Origin: Candidatus Obscuribacterales bacterium
GTDB lineage: Bacteria; Cyanobacteriota; Vampirovibrionia; Obscuribacterales; Obscuribacteraceae
Reading direction: 5' to 3'
Assembly: GCA_019745505.1 (NCBI GenBank)
Contig: JAIETE010000239.1
Location: 1 to 38,947, forward strand
DNA length: 38,947 bases
The notes under the pieces were generated by a model, which saw only the letters and a list, made by a program, of their open reading frames with translations, searched no databases and was not told where the DNA came from. Below are positions 8,771-17,009 of the stretch, in pieces. The number at the start of each line of letters is the position of its first letter. Position 1 is the first letter of the stretch. Made by a program: the position numbers and the translations under genes.

Positions 8771-9658
8771 TCAGTATGAGCAGCCGCTGCTGTACCCACC
8801 GCATCCGCTCATGTCGTAACCGCCACACGAACCGCTGCTGTAACCGCCGCATCCGCTCATGTCGTAACCGCCGCACGAACCGCTGCTGTAACCGCCGCAT
8901 CCGCTCATGTCGTAACCGCCACACGAACCGCTGCTGTAACCGCCGCATCCGCTCATGTCGTAACCGCCACACGAACCGCTGCTATAACCACCGCATCCGC
9001 TCATGTCGTAACCGCTGCAAGAACCCAAGCTCAATCCTGAGCAAGATCCGCCATAGCAATCTACAACGCCTAGAGGCCCATAACAATCGGCAGGGTTTGC
9101 ACATGAACCGCCGAGCAAACCTGATGGGTCGCCGACGTAACTTGCTGCTCCCACCGGATCTGTTGCGGGAATACCACCGTTGCTTCTAGTCGGAACGTCG
9201 CAAATGTCGAAATCCACGGAAGCCGTAGAGGTTGCTGGGAGTCCTCCGAAACGAGAGCTTATTTTCACTCCGTTTAGAGATTGTTGAGGATTGGTGTCGA
9301 AGCCGTAATGAAAATTTCCTGACGGAATCGGGCTCATATCAAAGCTTCTGTGACCCAGCGAAGGAGTGGCGGTGGGCATCATTCCACCTTGCTGATAATT
9401 TCCCGGTCTGAGAATTTGCCTTCCGTAATCCACTGACCTTGGATTGTTCGAGACTTGTTGTCTTGATGTGCCCGCCATCCCGTAAACAGTTCTGCCAGGT
9501 CCACTGGCACCCGGTCCAAAACCATTCCTCCCGCGCCCGGTGAAATTAGATGCGTGCATATAACCAGAATCGCCCTGATTCACCTGAGCCAAACAAGAAG
9601 GCATGAAAAGAATTGCAGAGAGGACTGTCAGCAGCGTTAGCAGGTAAAGGTTTTTCAT
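8771..9658 (-). CDS. Secreted Gly/Ser/Tyr/Cys-rich repeat protein
   Basis: An exported low-complexity protein of 295 aa. The signal peptide MKNLYLLTLLTVLSAILFMP is followed by SCLAQ; cleavage after Ala is likely, and the Cys is a weak lipobox candidate. A Gly/Asn/Pro/Gln-rich middle leads to a C-terminal array of five near-identical 16-residue units (GYDMSGCGGYSSGSCG), so cysteine and tyrosine recur regularly. Such repeats suit a disulfide- or dityrosine-linked surface or matrix protein, but no known family is recognised and the role is inferred. The start is ATG 9658 with AAGAG upstream; ATG 9679 is in frame but would put an awkward SKSIP in front of the signal peptide. It lies upstream of, and may be co-transcribed with, the histidine kinase, and is divergent from the response regulator. 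Confidence 0.8.
   Translation of the reverse strand: MKNLYLLTLLTVLSAILFMPSCLAQVNQGDSGYMHASNFTGRGRNGFGPGASGPGRTVYGMAGTSRQQVSNNPRSVDYGRQILRPGNYQQGGMMPTATPSLGHRSFDMSPIPSGNFHYGFDTNPQQSLNGVKISSRFGGLPATSTASVDFDICDVPTRSNGGIPATDPVGAASYVGDPSGLLGGSCANPADCYGPLGVVDCYGGSCSGLSLGSCSGYDMSGCGGYSSGSCGGYDMSGCGGYSSGSCGGYDMSGCGGYSSGSCGGYDMSGCGGYSSGSCGGYDMSGCGGYSSGCSY
8777..9016. repeat. 48-bp tandem repeat, five copies
   Basis: Five head-to-tail copies of a 48-bp unit encode the 16-residue Cys/Gly/Tyr repeats. Copies differ at only a few bases, and the outermost copies are the most diverged. Because the unit is a multiple of three and lacks stops, other frames stay open too, which creates shadow frames on both strands. 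Confidence 0.9.
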
Positions 9659-9940
9659 TGGTATACTCTTCGAAACCATGGGAAAGGGGATTGAAGCAAG
9701 TCGCAGCCTGCCGGTGCGACCGGCAGTAATCGTTGCTTGAATGAGCGCTCTAGGGATACGAAAGATGCTAAAGCAAACTTGTTACTAGCGTATAAACACC
9801 CTGGCAACACCGCCAATCAAATTCAATTGCTTTTTGAAATACCGCATACAACGATCGAAATTGTCTTTGGAGGGAATAAGACTGCTAACGAGAGACTTGT
9901 TACAGTGAAGCTCTCAGCTATTTCGTCTCGGCGGCAGTGT

Positions 9941-10624
9941 ATGGCGAAAGTCCTCATAGTTGAAGACAATGAAAGTATTGGTCAGATGGTATCTGGATGG
10001 CTCACATCCCAGAGTCACGTAACCGATCTGGCAACGACCGGTGAGGATGCCTTGCTCCTGCTTAGTCAATACCCCTATGACCTGATAATTCTCGATATTA
10101 ACCTGCCGGGAAAAGATGGATTATGCGTCTGCAAGGAATTTAGAGATTCGGGTGGCAATACTCCTATATTGATGTTGACCGGCAAAGATACAGTGAAAGA
10201 GAAGGAGGAGGGTCTTGATACCGGTGCCGACGACTACCTCACCAAACCATTCGACACCAGAGAATTAGGAGCCCGAATTCGTGCCCTGCTAAGACGCACA
10301 GGCTCCTATTCACAAGACTGCGTCACCCTGGGAAGTCTCAGCATAGACACCAAAGCAAGAAGCGTCAAAGTCAACAAAACAAAGATAGAACTGGCTCCCA
10401 AGGAATTCGCATTGCTGGAATTTTTTGCCAAGAATCCCAATCAGGTTTTCAGCTCCGATGCGATTCTGGACCGAGTCTGGAAATCGGAGTCTGACAGCAC
10501 GGTGGACAGCGTGAGGGTATACATCAATCGTCTGAGATCTAAGTTGGGCTCGCGCGAAGACGGACCGTCAATCACGACGGTGTTTGGAGTAGGTTACAAA
10601 ATGACCTGGAACGAAGACTCCTAG
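9941..10624 (+). CDS. OmpR/PhoB-family response regulator
   Basis: A DNA-binding two-component regulator of 227 aa. The receiver domain (1-120) has the acidic pair E8-D9, phospho-acceptor Asp52 in LDINLPGKDG, Thr80 and Lys102 in LTKPF. The C-terminal winged helix (about 130-225) ends with the family's RVYINRLRSKL recognition helix and the VFGVGYKM wing. The ATG at 9941 starts exactly at the receiver strand (MAKVLIVEDN). The frame is open back to 9737, but those 68 codons match nothing expected of the family and are treated as leader DNA. It is divergent from the Cys-rich repeat gene and the sensor kinase behind it, so the three form a likely regulatory unit. Its stop lies 16 bases from the convergent GH15-like gene. 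Confidence 0.93.
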   Translation: MAKVLIVEDNESIGQMVSGWLTSQSHVTDLATTGEDALLLLSQYPYDLIILDINLPGKDGLCVCKEFRDSGGNTPILMLTGKDTVKEKEEGLDTGADDYLTKPFDTRELGARIRALLRRTGSYSQDCVTLGSLSIDTKARSVKVNKTKIELAPKEFALLEFFAKNPNQVFSSDAILDRVWKSESDSTVDSVRVYINRLRSKLGSREDGPSITTVFGVGYKMTWNEDS

Positions 10625-10640
10625 AACCACGCTCAAAAGG

Positions 10641-12161
10641 CTACTTTTTTACAGACGCCTGACGGCCGAGAAGGCTGCGCTTCATTGCCATAATTGCCAT
10701 TATTTCTGCCGACTGTGCCCAGGCAAGGGGCTCGTTGGCATCAGAGACCCATTTCCGAGTCTTCGGATCGACTATGTAAGCCTCAGGAATTCTCCAGCGC
10801 TTGTTTACTGTTGAAAGGCTGCGTCTGAAAAAGAAATCTTGCCACTCGAAGTAAGCCTGCTTTTTGGTGCGAAGATAGAGGTCTCCGTATATGACAGACA
10901 TCATCGGAGCAACGTGCGACCACTGCGCTTCCTCGTGAAATTTCAAATCTCTTCTGTCAATTCTTCCATCCCAGATGTCCAGCGAATAGCGAGCAAAACC
11001 AATTGGCCGGCAGAGTTCCTGAGTGGTCAATGATAAAACTTGTTCGGTCATCTTCTCGCTTACCAGCGGCTCGCCTGCAACGGCGCCGAGGAAGAGTGCA
11101 TTGATCAGCGCAGAATCAGCCTTTCTATCTCTGCTTGCATCGGCCCGTTTGTCTTCGGGATCAGAATTGACAAATTCGTTCGGCAAAATTCTTGCAAGGC
11201 TGTCTTCACACCGTCTTATCAAGTTAGCGAGTAATTCACTTGTAACCGTGTACGTCTTTCCATCGAGCTTTTCGCTGAGCGGCCCATGCTCATCGACAAA
11301 TTTTTTCTCCTCGCGCAAACCGGCAAGAGCACAACCGATTGAAGATGCATGTTCCGCTTTCTTGTCTTCCCAGGCACCAAAATCGAAATCTTTCCACACC
11401 TCGATTTTCTCGAAGAAGAGCGGCACGAGCGTACCCAAGCGATAAGCTTCTTGCTGGGCAAACTGCGTCTTTGGTTGCCTTCCATCGGTACTCTCAGCAA
11501 GAGCTTTTTGCGCTACATTCAACTTGCCCTGATTCGCAGCATAGAAAGTCATGAAGAGCAAATAGCCGAGAGCGTCATTTTGAGCATGTCCCCACTGATC
11601 CTGAACTTCTTGCAGGTTAATCGGGTTATAGCGAATATGGGGCCGCTTGCTGTAATCACGCGCCCCGGCCTTTGCTTCGATGATATCCGTGAAACGCTTG
11701 TAATAATTATGATGATGTTTCAGTGACGCAGCTAGTCCGAGCAGCCATGCACCTTTTGCAACCTTTAACTGTGTTCTCAAAGCATCATTTTGAGCGAGCT
11801 GATACTCGGCAAGAACTTGCATCACATTGTCACGGTCCCAATGCATAATCAACATTCCATCAATTGCTGATTCCAGCGAACGTGGGTCGTGAACTGTAAC
11901 AGCCGAATGTCCGCCGCTTGTATAACGCCTCAAGGCCAGCGTCCCATGCGCAGCCAGCTCGCGAGTGACTTTATCCACTATTTCTTCAGTAACGCAAGCA
12001 CCGAACTGAGGTTGCACTCCGACCATTTCTTTCAATTCTGCATTTTGAAACTCAATAGCAATCGGCTCAACACTCATCGAGAGGACGGCTGGTTGAACCA
12101 ATAGTGGAAACATTGCGCTCAGAGCGATCGCTGCAAGCATTGACTTCTTCCGCACGAACAT
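10641..12161 (-). CDS. Secreted GH15 / phosphorylase-kinase-alpha-like (alpha/alpha)6 protein
   Basis: A 506-aa protein with an N-terminal export signal (basic MFVRKK, then a hydrophobic stretch to about residue 29). Several segments align by eye with the glucoamylase-like domain of eukaryotic phosphorylase kinase alpha and its bacterial GH15 relatives. MHWDRDNV (106-113) matches the WVRDNVYS region, QWGHAQNDA (189-197) matches QWGHLQLDA, and DFGAWE followed by ASSIGCALAGL (260-281) matches DFGIWER...ASSVGMAKAAL. RIPEAYIVDP (457-466) matches the LPELYSVP segment, and LAWAQSAEIMAIM matches the final MWGQSLYILGSLM helix. A glycan-binding or glycan-hydrolysing periplasmic or extracellular role is likely. 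Whether the catalytic acid and base are both present cannot be settled by eye; Glu460 is one candidate. Fold assignment is moderately sure, activity unsure. Confidence 0.72.
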   Translation of the reverse strand: MFVRKKSMLAAIALSAMFPLLVQPAVLSMSVEPIAIEFQNAELKEMVGVQPQFGACVTEEIVDKVTRELAAHGTLALRRYTSGGHSAVTVHDPRSLESAIDGMLIMHWDRDNVMQVLAEYQLAQNDALRTQLKVAKGAWLLGLAASLKHHHNYYKRFTDIIEAKAGARDYSKRPHIRYNPINLQEVQDQWGHAQNDALGYLLFMTFYAANQGKLNVAQKALAESTDGRQPKTQFAQQEAYRLGTLVPLFFEKIEVWKDFDFGAWEDKKAEHASSIGCALAGLREEKKFVDEHGPLSEKLDGKTYTVTSELLANLIRRCEDSLARILPNEFVNSDPEDKRADASRDRKADSALINALFLGAVAGEPLVSEKMTEQVLSLTTQELCRPIGFARYSLDIWDGRIDRRDLKFHEEAQWSHVAPMMSVIYGDLYLRTKKQAYFEWQDFFFRRSLSTVNKRWRIPEAYIVDPKTRKWVSDANEPLAWAQSAEIMAIMAMKRSLLGRQASVKK

Positions 12162-12338
12162 ACTGAAAACGCGCCTCCGCCGGCAATAAGAGGAAATTAG
12201 TATACAAGGTTCAGGTCTCGCCCCACGGGCGCTCTAGGAGAAACCCTATACATCGACCCTCGCCATCCGGTTACGCTCGTGCTATGTGACGTTGCGGCAA
12301 ACAGCCAAGTAATTTGGCATTTAGCGAGGAAATAAACA

Positions 12339-15029
12339 ATGAAGTCCTTTTTAGCGGGTGCCATTCTCGTTCCGACAGCAATAGCAAGTCTGTTCAGTGC
12401 TTCACTGCCGCTTGGTGTGAACGCTCAACAGGCAATTGGCGCTGCAATTCCAGGCAGGGCTTCTGCGCCGAAACCAGTCAAAGAAGATCAGAATAATCAA
12501 TTCAAAGCCGACGGCTCGGGCACACTGGTTGCGATGCTGGGCACGGGAAAGACACTTGGTCAGTGCCCTCTCAAACATACGAGCGTCACTGCAAATGTAT
12601 CAGGATACGTTGCACGCGTGACTGTCAAACAAGTATTCGAGAATCCTTTTAAAGACAAGATTGAAGCCGTCTATACATTTCCGCTATCAGAAACCGGCGC
12701 AGTCGACGACATGAAAATGAAAGTTGGTGAACGCGTCATCAAAGGTTCAATCAAGAAACGCGAGGAAGCAAAAGAAATATATGAGAATGCAAAAGCGCAT
12801 GGGCAGGTAGCAGCACTGCTTGACCAGGAGCGCCCAAACATTTTCACGCAATCCGTCGCCAACATTCTTCCAGGCAATCAAATTGAAGTTACTCTTCAAT
12901 ACGTAGATCTGCTTCCATACGAATCAGGTCGCTACACATTTGCATTCCCGACCGTAGTCGGACCTCGTTTCATGCCCGGGACACCGGTGGGCAAGACCGG
13001 AACAGGCAGATTGCCGGACACATCATCAGTTCCAGATGCCTCAAAAATCAGTCCACCGGTTGCTCCGAAAGGTGAGCGCGCCGGTCATGACATTTCCATT
13101 GACGTGAACATCGATTCAGGCGTGCCGATTCATGCAATACGCTCCGGGTTGCACGAAGTAACAACAACACAGCCGAATGCGCAAACAGCAAAAATCAGTT
13201 TGACCAACAAAAACACGATTCCAAACAAAGACTTCGTTCTTTCCTGGGATGTCGCCAGCGATCAAATCAAGAGCGGCTACCTGACATACAAGCCGAGCAA
13301 AGCAGCAGACGGATATTTCACCGTCATGGTGATGCCGCCAAAACGTGCTACGCCAGAACAGATCCAACCGAAAGAAATGATTTTCGTCATCGACTGCTCC
13401 GGGTCGCAAAGCGGACCTCCGCTGGAAAAAGCAAAAGAGACCATGCGCTACATCATCGAGCACATGAACAAGGAAGATACCTTCCAGATCATTGCTTTCA
13501 GCAACGATGCGCGACCAATGTTCGCAAAACCAATGAAAGTCTCACCGGAGATGAAAAAGCAGGCGATACATTACATAAACGGCTTGAGTGCAAACGGCGG
13601 CACCTGGATGGCGCCGGCAGTGGAAGCGGCATGCAAAACGCCAGCCGATGCAAATCGCCTGCGCATCGTCACTTTTATGACGGATGGATATGTCGGCAAT
13701 GACATGGAAATTCTCGGCATGATCAAGAAATTGCGCGGCAAATCGAGATGGTTCTCATTCGGAACAGGCAATGGCGTCAATCGCTTTCTGATCGATTCGA
13801 TGGCCAAAGAAGGCGGTGGAGAAGCTGAGTATGTACTGCTTAACAGCTCCGGCAACGAAGTAGGCAAAAAATTCTATGACCGAATTTCATCACCTGTTCT
13901 CACCGACATCAAATTAGACTTCGACGGCGTGCAGGTCAAAGAAGTATTTCCGCATGAAGTATCAGACGTATGGGCGGAAAAGCCACTCTACATCAAAGGA
14001 CGCTACATCAAACCAGGCGCCGGAACAATCTCGATTTCCGGATTCTCCGGCGGAAAACCCTATCTCGAAAAAATCAAAGTCAACTTTCCTGAAAACGCAG
14101 GCGGCAGCGAATCTATAGGCTCGGTCTGGGCTCGAGCAAAAGTCGACAGACTAATGAGCGAAGACTGGATGGGCGCTCAAAGCGGCTCTGTAAATAAAGA
14201 ATTGAAAGACGAGATCGTCAAAGTCGCTCTCGACCATCACATCATGACTCAATATACTTCCTTTGTAGCAGTGGAAGAAAAGACTGTCACCAAGGGTGGT
14301 GTGGCAAGAACGGTAGCCGTACCGGTTGAACTTCCGGATGGAGTCTCGCGCGAAGCGACAATCGAAGAGCAAGCGATGCCAGGCTCCCCACTTGCAGGCG
14401 CACCTTCAATGAGCTTTGCACGAGCCAGCGGCGGCGGCGGTGGCGGCGGGGCCCGATTCAAATACTCCCCCAACCACTACTCAATCGGCAATGCTATGGC
14501 AGCCCGACAAAAGACACGCAACTACGCATCAGCAAACCAGTCGGTTAATTCCGGCTACACAAACAGCCCGGTGAGCGGTAGTGTGGTCGCCGGACCAGCG
14601 GTGAGCTCAATTCCGACCCCAAGCCCGCGCCAAGAGGGAAAGCTTGCGAGCGACAAGCGCGAAGCAGACTCGCTCATCGCATCCAATAAAAAAGAAGTCG
14701 GCCGCAAGCAGGACGAAAAGAAAGCAGAGCCGGCTGCAGCTAAAGATGCCGAAATACGTTCAAAGCTAACTGCAGCTCTGCAGCAAATAGCAACAAGCGC
14801 GGAGAAACTGAAAACGGCATCCGGTTTGAAAATCCACCTGGAAAACGGAAAGATCTCTGTGGAAATTCAGCTCACAAAGGACTCGCAAGAGAATATCAAA
14901 GCGCTGAAAAAACTTGGTTTCGAATTGATTCTTCAAGAAAGAACCAAAGTAATCGGCAAGATTTCACCCGACAAATTGGAAGAGCTGATCAAACTGAAAT
15001 TCGTCAAGCATGTTTCCGAGCAGAAGTAA
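12339..15029 (+). CDS. Secreted VIT and von Willebrand factor A domain protein
   Basis: A large exported protein of 896 aa. After a signal peptide (MKSFLAGAILVPTAIASLFS to about residue 30) comes a VIT domain (about 68-195) with the signature VKQVFENPFKDKIEAVYTFPL and KREEAKEIYENAKAHG. A VWA domain follows (about 345-520) with a complete metal-ion-dependent adhesion site: DCSGS (Asp352, Ser354, Ser356), Thr422 in GGTWM and Asp449 in TDG. The C-terminal third has a glycine run, a Lys/Glu/Ala-rich linker and a compact final domain. VIT-VWA proteins resemble inter-alpha-trypsin inhibitor heavy chains and are thought to bind ligands outside the cell. The start has GAGGAAATAAACA in front. The gene stands alone, is divergent from the GH15-like gene, and ends at a strong bidirectional terminator. 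Confidence 0.92.
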   Translation: MKSFLAGAILVPTAIASLFSASLPLGVNAQQAIGAAIPGRASAPKPVKEDQNNQFKADGSGTLVAMLGTGKTLGQCPLKHTSVTANVSGYVARVTVKQVFENPFKDKIEAVYTFPLSETGAVDDMKMKVGERVIKGSIKKREEAKEIYENAKAHGQVAALLDQERPNIFTQSVANILPGNQIEVTLQYVDLLPYESGRYTFAFPTVVGPRFMPGTPVGKTGTGRLPDTSSVPDASKISPPVAPKGERAGHDISIDVNIDSGVPIHAIRSGLHEVTTTQPNAQTAKISLTNKNTIPNKDFVLSWDVASDQIKSGYLTYKPSKAADGYFTVMVMPPKRATPEQIQPKEMIFVIDCSGSQSGPPLEKAKETMRYIIEHMNKEDTFQIIAFSNDARPMFAKPMKVSPEMKKQAIHYINGLSANGGTWMAPAVEAACKTPADANRLRIVTFMTDGYVGNDMEILGMIKKLRGKSRWFSFGTGNGVNRFLIDSMAKEGGGEAEYVLLNSSGNEVGKKFYDRISSPVLTDIKLDFDGVQVKEVFPHEVSDVWAEKPLYIKGRYIKPGAGTISISGFSGGKPYLEKIKVNFPENAGGSESIGSVWARAKVDRLMSEDWMGAQSGSVNKELKDEIVKVALDHHIMTQYTSFVAVEEKTVTKGGVARTVAVPVELPDGVSREATIEEQAMPGSPLAGAPSMSFARASGGGGGGGARFKYSPNHYSIGNAMAARQKTRNYASANQSVNSGYTNSPVSGSVVAGPAVSSIPTPSPRQEGKLASDKREADSLIASNKKEVGRKQDEKKAEPAAAKDAEIRSKLTAALQQIATSAEKLKTASGLKIHLENGKISVEIQLTKDSQENIKALKKLGFELILQERTKVIGKISPDKLEELIKLKFVKHVSEQK

Positions 15030-15063
15030 GTGAAGCAATTAAGTTAGGACTTTCAACGAGGGC

Positions 15064-15092
15064 AAAAAAAGGGAGGCGAAAGCCTCCCTTTT
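15064..15092. terminator. Bidirectional rho-independent terminator
   Basis: A 10-bp perfect stem (AAAGGGAGGC at 15068-15077 with GCCTCCCTTT at 15082-15091) and a GAAA loop lie between an A-run and a T-run. It sits between the convergent VIT-VWA and YciI-like genes and can end transcription on both strands. Confidence 0.92.
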
Positions 15093-15134
15093 GCTTCTAA
15101 GACTGCAAGATGCATAGATGCGGTCCGCAGAGCA

Positions 15135-15473
15135 CTAATGAACAACGTGCTCTTTAGTCGCAGCTGGAACGAGTCCTGCAAATCCGGGTGCCAGTTTGCA
15201 TGGATTGATTTCGATCTTTCGCCACACATCGCCTTTGACATATGGCTCCTCTTTAAGCCAATCATCTAGTTCTGCGCGCGAAGGCCAGTCCATTACCAAC
15301 ATCGATCCAATCATCTTTTGATGCTCATCATCGCTGAGCATTGCCGCAGCATACAAAAGCACCCCCTTTTCTCTCAGTAAGGCACAGCCTGCCAAATGAG
15401 ATTCACGAGCGGCCATGCGCCTGGATAATGCTTCGCTATCATCTCCATCTCGGCCAATGAGAACAAATTGCAT
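15135..15473 (-). CDS. YciI-family protein
   Basis: A 112-aa protein of the YCII ferredoxin-like fold family. It starts with the typical strand MQFVLIGRDG, continues with SRRMAARESHL and ALLREKGVLLYAAAML, and has the family's terminal pattern MIGSMLVMDWPSRAELDDWLKEEPYVKGDVW. Members are small cytoplasmic proteins of unclear function, some proposed to be enzymes that use a conserved His and Asp; here His25 and the Asp in LDDWL are candidates. The ATG has AGGAG at ideal spacing. It is the last gene of a probable four-gene minus-strand operon, 17 bases after the TPR gene, and ends at the shared terminator. Confidence 0.9.
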   Translation of the reverse strand: MQFVLIGRDGDDSEALSRRMAARESHLAGCALLREKGVLLYAAAMLSDDEHQKMIGSMLVMDWPSRAELDDWLKEEPYVKGDVWRKIEINPCKLAPGFAGLVPAATKEHVVH

Positions 15474-15490
15474 AAGGAAACTCCTACAAC

Positions 15491-16120
15491 CTACTTATCC
15501 AGCAATTGGTCGAGCGCCTTCAGCACGCGCTCGTCGTCTTTATCCAGCTCGAGCGCTTGGCTGAAAGCAACCTTTGCTTCCGTCGTTTGCCCGTCAGCAA
15601 GATAGGCTCGACCAAGATTGTAGAAAGCATTTTCGTAGTCCGGTCTTAGTGAAATAGCGGCTTTGTATTGCTCAATTGCAGCTTTGTTGTCCGGAACCGC
15701 TTGCAGCGCATTGCCGTACACAACCCGGAAAATAGGTTGTTTTCCATCGAGTTGCGTCGATGTTTTTCCTTCTTCGACAGCCTCTCCAACTTTGCCTTGA
15801 TCAAGCAAGACAACCGACAAATTCGAATGAGCATAGGAAAGTGCCGGATCAATCTTCAGCGCTTCACGCAATTCAGCTTCCGCTTCTTTGTGTTTGTTGT
15901 TCTGTCTGTAAGCCCAACCTAAGTCATTGTGGGCAATTGCACTCTTAGGATTTTGTTCGACCGCCTTTTTGGCTGACTCTATGGACGGTGCGCCTTGCGC
16001 GCCCTTGGTCCAGTTTCCCGCTCGTCCATCTTCGCCTTTCTTTTCAGCAGCAAAAGCAGTAGAACCAGCAAACATAACAACTCCGCACGCAACTACGGCG
16101 GTCAAAATAGAACGACGCAT
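15491..16120 (-). CDS. Periplasmic TPR protein
   Basis: A 209-aa protein with a clear signal peptide (MRRSILTAVVACGVVMFAGS, cleavage probably after TAFA). About four tetratricopeptide units follow: SAIAHNDLGWAYRQNNKHKE, PALSYAHSNLSVVLLDQGKV, KAAIEQYKAAISLRPDYENA and KVAFSQALELDKDDER. It should be a docking or assembly factor in the periplasm; no enzymatic residues are visible. The start is strongly marked by GGGAGG seven bases upstream of the ATG, the best ribosome-binding site of this cluster. It lies between a small membrane protein gene and the YciI-like gene, with short spacers that suggest co-transcription. Confidence 0.88.
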   Translation of the reverse strand: MRRSILTAVVACGVVMFAGSTAFAAEKKGEDGRAGNWTKGAQGAPSIESAKKAVEQNPKSAIAHNDLGWAYRQNNKHKEAEAELREALKIDPALSYAHSNLSVVLLDQGKVGEAVEEGKTSTQLDGKQPIFRVVYGNALQAVPDNKAAIEQYKAAISLRPDYENAFYNLGRAYLADGQTTEAKVAFSQALELDKDDERVLKALDQLLDK

Positions 16121-16163
16121 GAAAAGCCTCCCAAGGCATGTATCACGAGTTTTCTGATGCTGC

Positions 16164-16349
16164 CTAAATATCAGGCGGTCCCATTATGGCGGTCACTATG
16201 AGAAAGAGCCCGGCCATAACGCCCATCAGAGAAAACAGGACGGATTCTATCAGATTCTTTGCTTCCAAAGATTGCTTGACGAAAATGAGCCCACCGCCCA
16301 GGAAGGTGAGACCCAGGACAAAACACATGATTCGGCTTGCCATATCCAT
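16164..16349 (-). CDS. Small two-helix membrane protein
   Basis: A 61-residue hydrophobic protein with two predicted transmembrane helices: about 6-24 (IMCFVLGLTFLGGGLIFV) and about 35-57 (ESVLFSLMGVMAGLFLIVTAI), with a short charged turn (KQSLEAKN) between them. The family is not recognised. Its codon pattern and hydrophobic periodicity are more protein-like than the overlapping frames on either strand. ATG 16349 and ATG 16343 are both possible, with GGTG or GAGG upstream. It is 43 bases before the TPR gene and 31 bases after the Ser-rich membrane protein gene, so it is probably part of the same transcript. Function unknown. Confidence 0.6.
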   Translation of the reverse strand: MDMASRIMCFVLGLTFLGGGLIFVKQSLEAKNLIESVLFSLMGVMAGLFLIVTAIMGPPDI

Positions 16350-16380
16350 TTTTCGACACCGACCTCAGCGTTTACATTTC

Positions 16381-16836
16381 CTATTGAACACTATCATTGC
16401 CTGTCTTTTTGGACTGTTTCGGCAAACTCATGAAAAGGAAAAAGGCTATTGAAAGAAGGACAATAGCTACAGCAATAGACGTAGCATCGACAAATAAGCG
16501 ATCCTTCTTCTCTTGCTCATGACTTACAGTGGTCTTGACTGTAACTTGAGAACCCACTTCAGCACCCGCCGCTGCTGGAGAATAGGCACCCTGGACAGCC
16601 GAACCGTCCGAGGAAGGAGACGAAGCACTATCCAGTCCGGCTGAACCCGGCGAAGGTGCGGTACTGTCCGAAGAAACCGATGTATTCGGGTCTCCAGAGT
16701 CTGCCGGGGCCTCCGACGAGACCGGCGTATCGGGATTTACGGCGTCTTCAGCAAGGGCAGCGCTGTATCCGAAGTTAAAAAAGACAATCGCAATTGCTGG
16801 CAAACAGGTCGGAAATAGATTTTGCAGTCGAAACAT
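16381..16836 (-). CDS. Ser/Ala/Pro-rich single-pass membrane protein
   Basis: A 151-aa protein of unknown family. Signal peptide: MFRLQNLFPTCLPAIAIVFF, with cleavage likely near SAALA. A low-complexity region of about 65 residues rich in Ser, Ala, Asp, Pro and Gly (about 30-95) looks like an extended, disordered stalk. It is followed by a charged stretch and one C-terminal transmembrane helix (about 118-137, ATSIAVAIVLLSIAFFLFM) with a positively charged cytoplasmic tail. The layout is that of a type I membrane protein with an exposed stalk. GAAGAG precedes the ATG. It is the first gene of the minus-strand group ending in the YciI-like gene. Confidence 0.7.
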   Translation of the reverse strand: MFRLQNLFPTCLPAIAIVFFNFGYSAALAEDAVNPDTPVSSEAPADSGDPNTSVSSDSTAPSPGSAGLDSASSPSSDGSAVQGAYSPAAAGAEVGSQVTVKTTVSHEQEKKDRLFVDATSIAVAIVLLSIAFFLFMSLPKQSKKTGNDSVQ

Positions 16837-17009
16837 GGCTTCGCTCTTCTGAATTGCCGGCTCAAGAGGGATGCGTTGCAGCCGGGCCTGAAAAAAAATG
16901 GGAAATCAGCGCATCGCCCATACGATTGTAGACTTTTCAGCCCGGTTGTGAAGTCGCAAAGACCAAAAAATCCCTCTATTCGAGACTCCGTCCGAAAAAT
17001 GTTGAGAAC

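Noticed and set aside
8776-9189. Arg/Cys-rich plus-strand frame across the 48-bp repeats
   Set aside because: The repeat unit is a multiple of three without stops in several frames, so open frames appear by construction. The minus-strand frame has the signal peptide and ribosome-binding site.
9737-9940. N-terminal extension of the response regulator
   Set aside because: The 68 extra codons are not found in OmpR-type regulators, and the ATG at 9941 begins exactly at the receiver domain.
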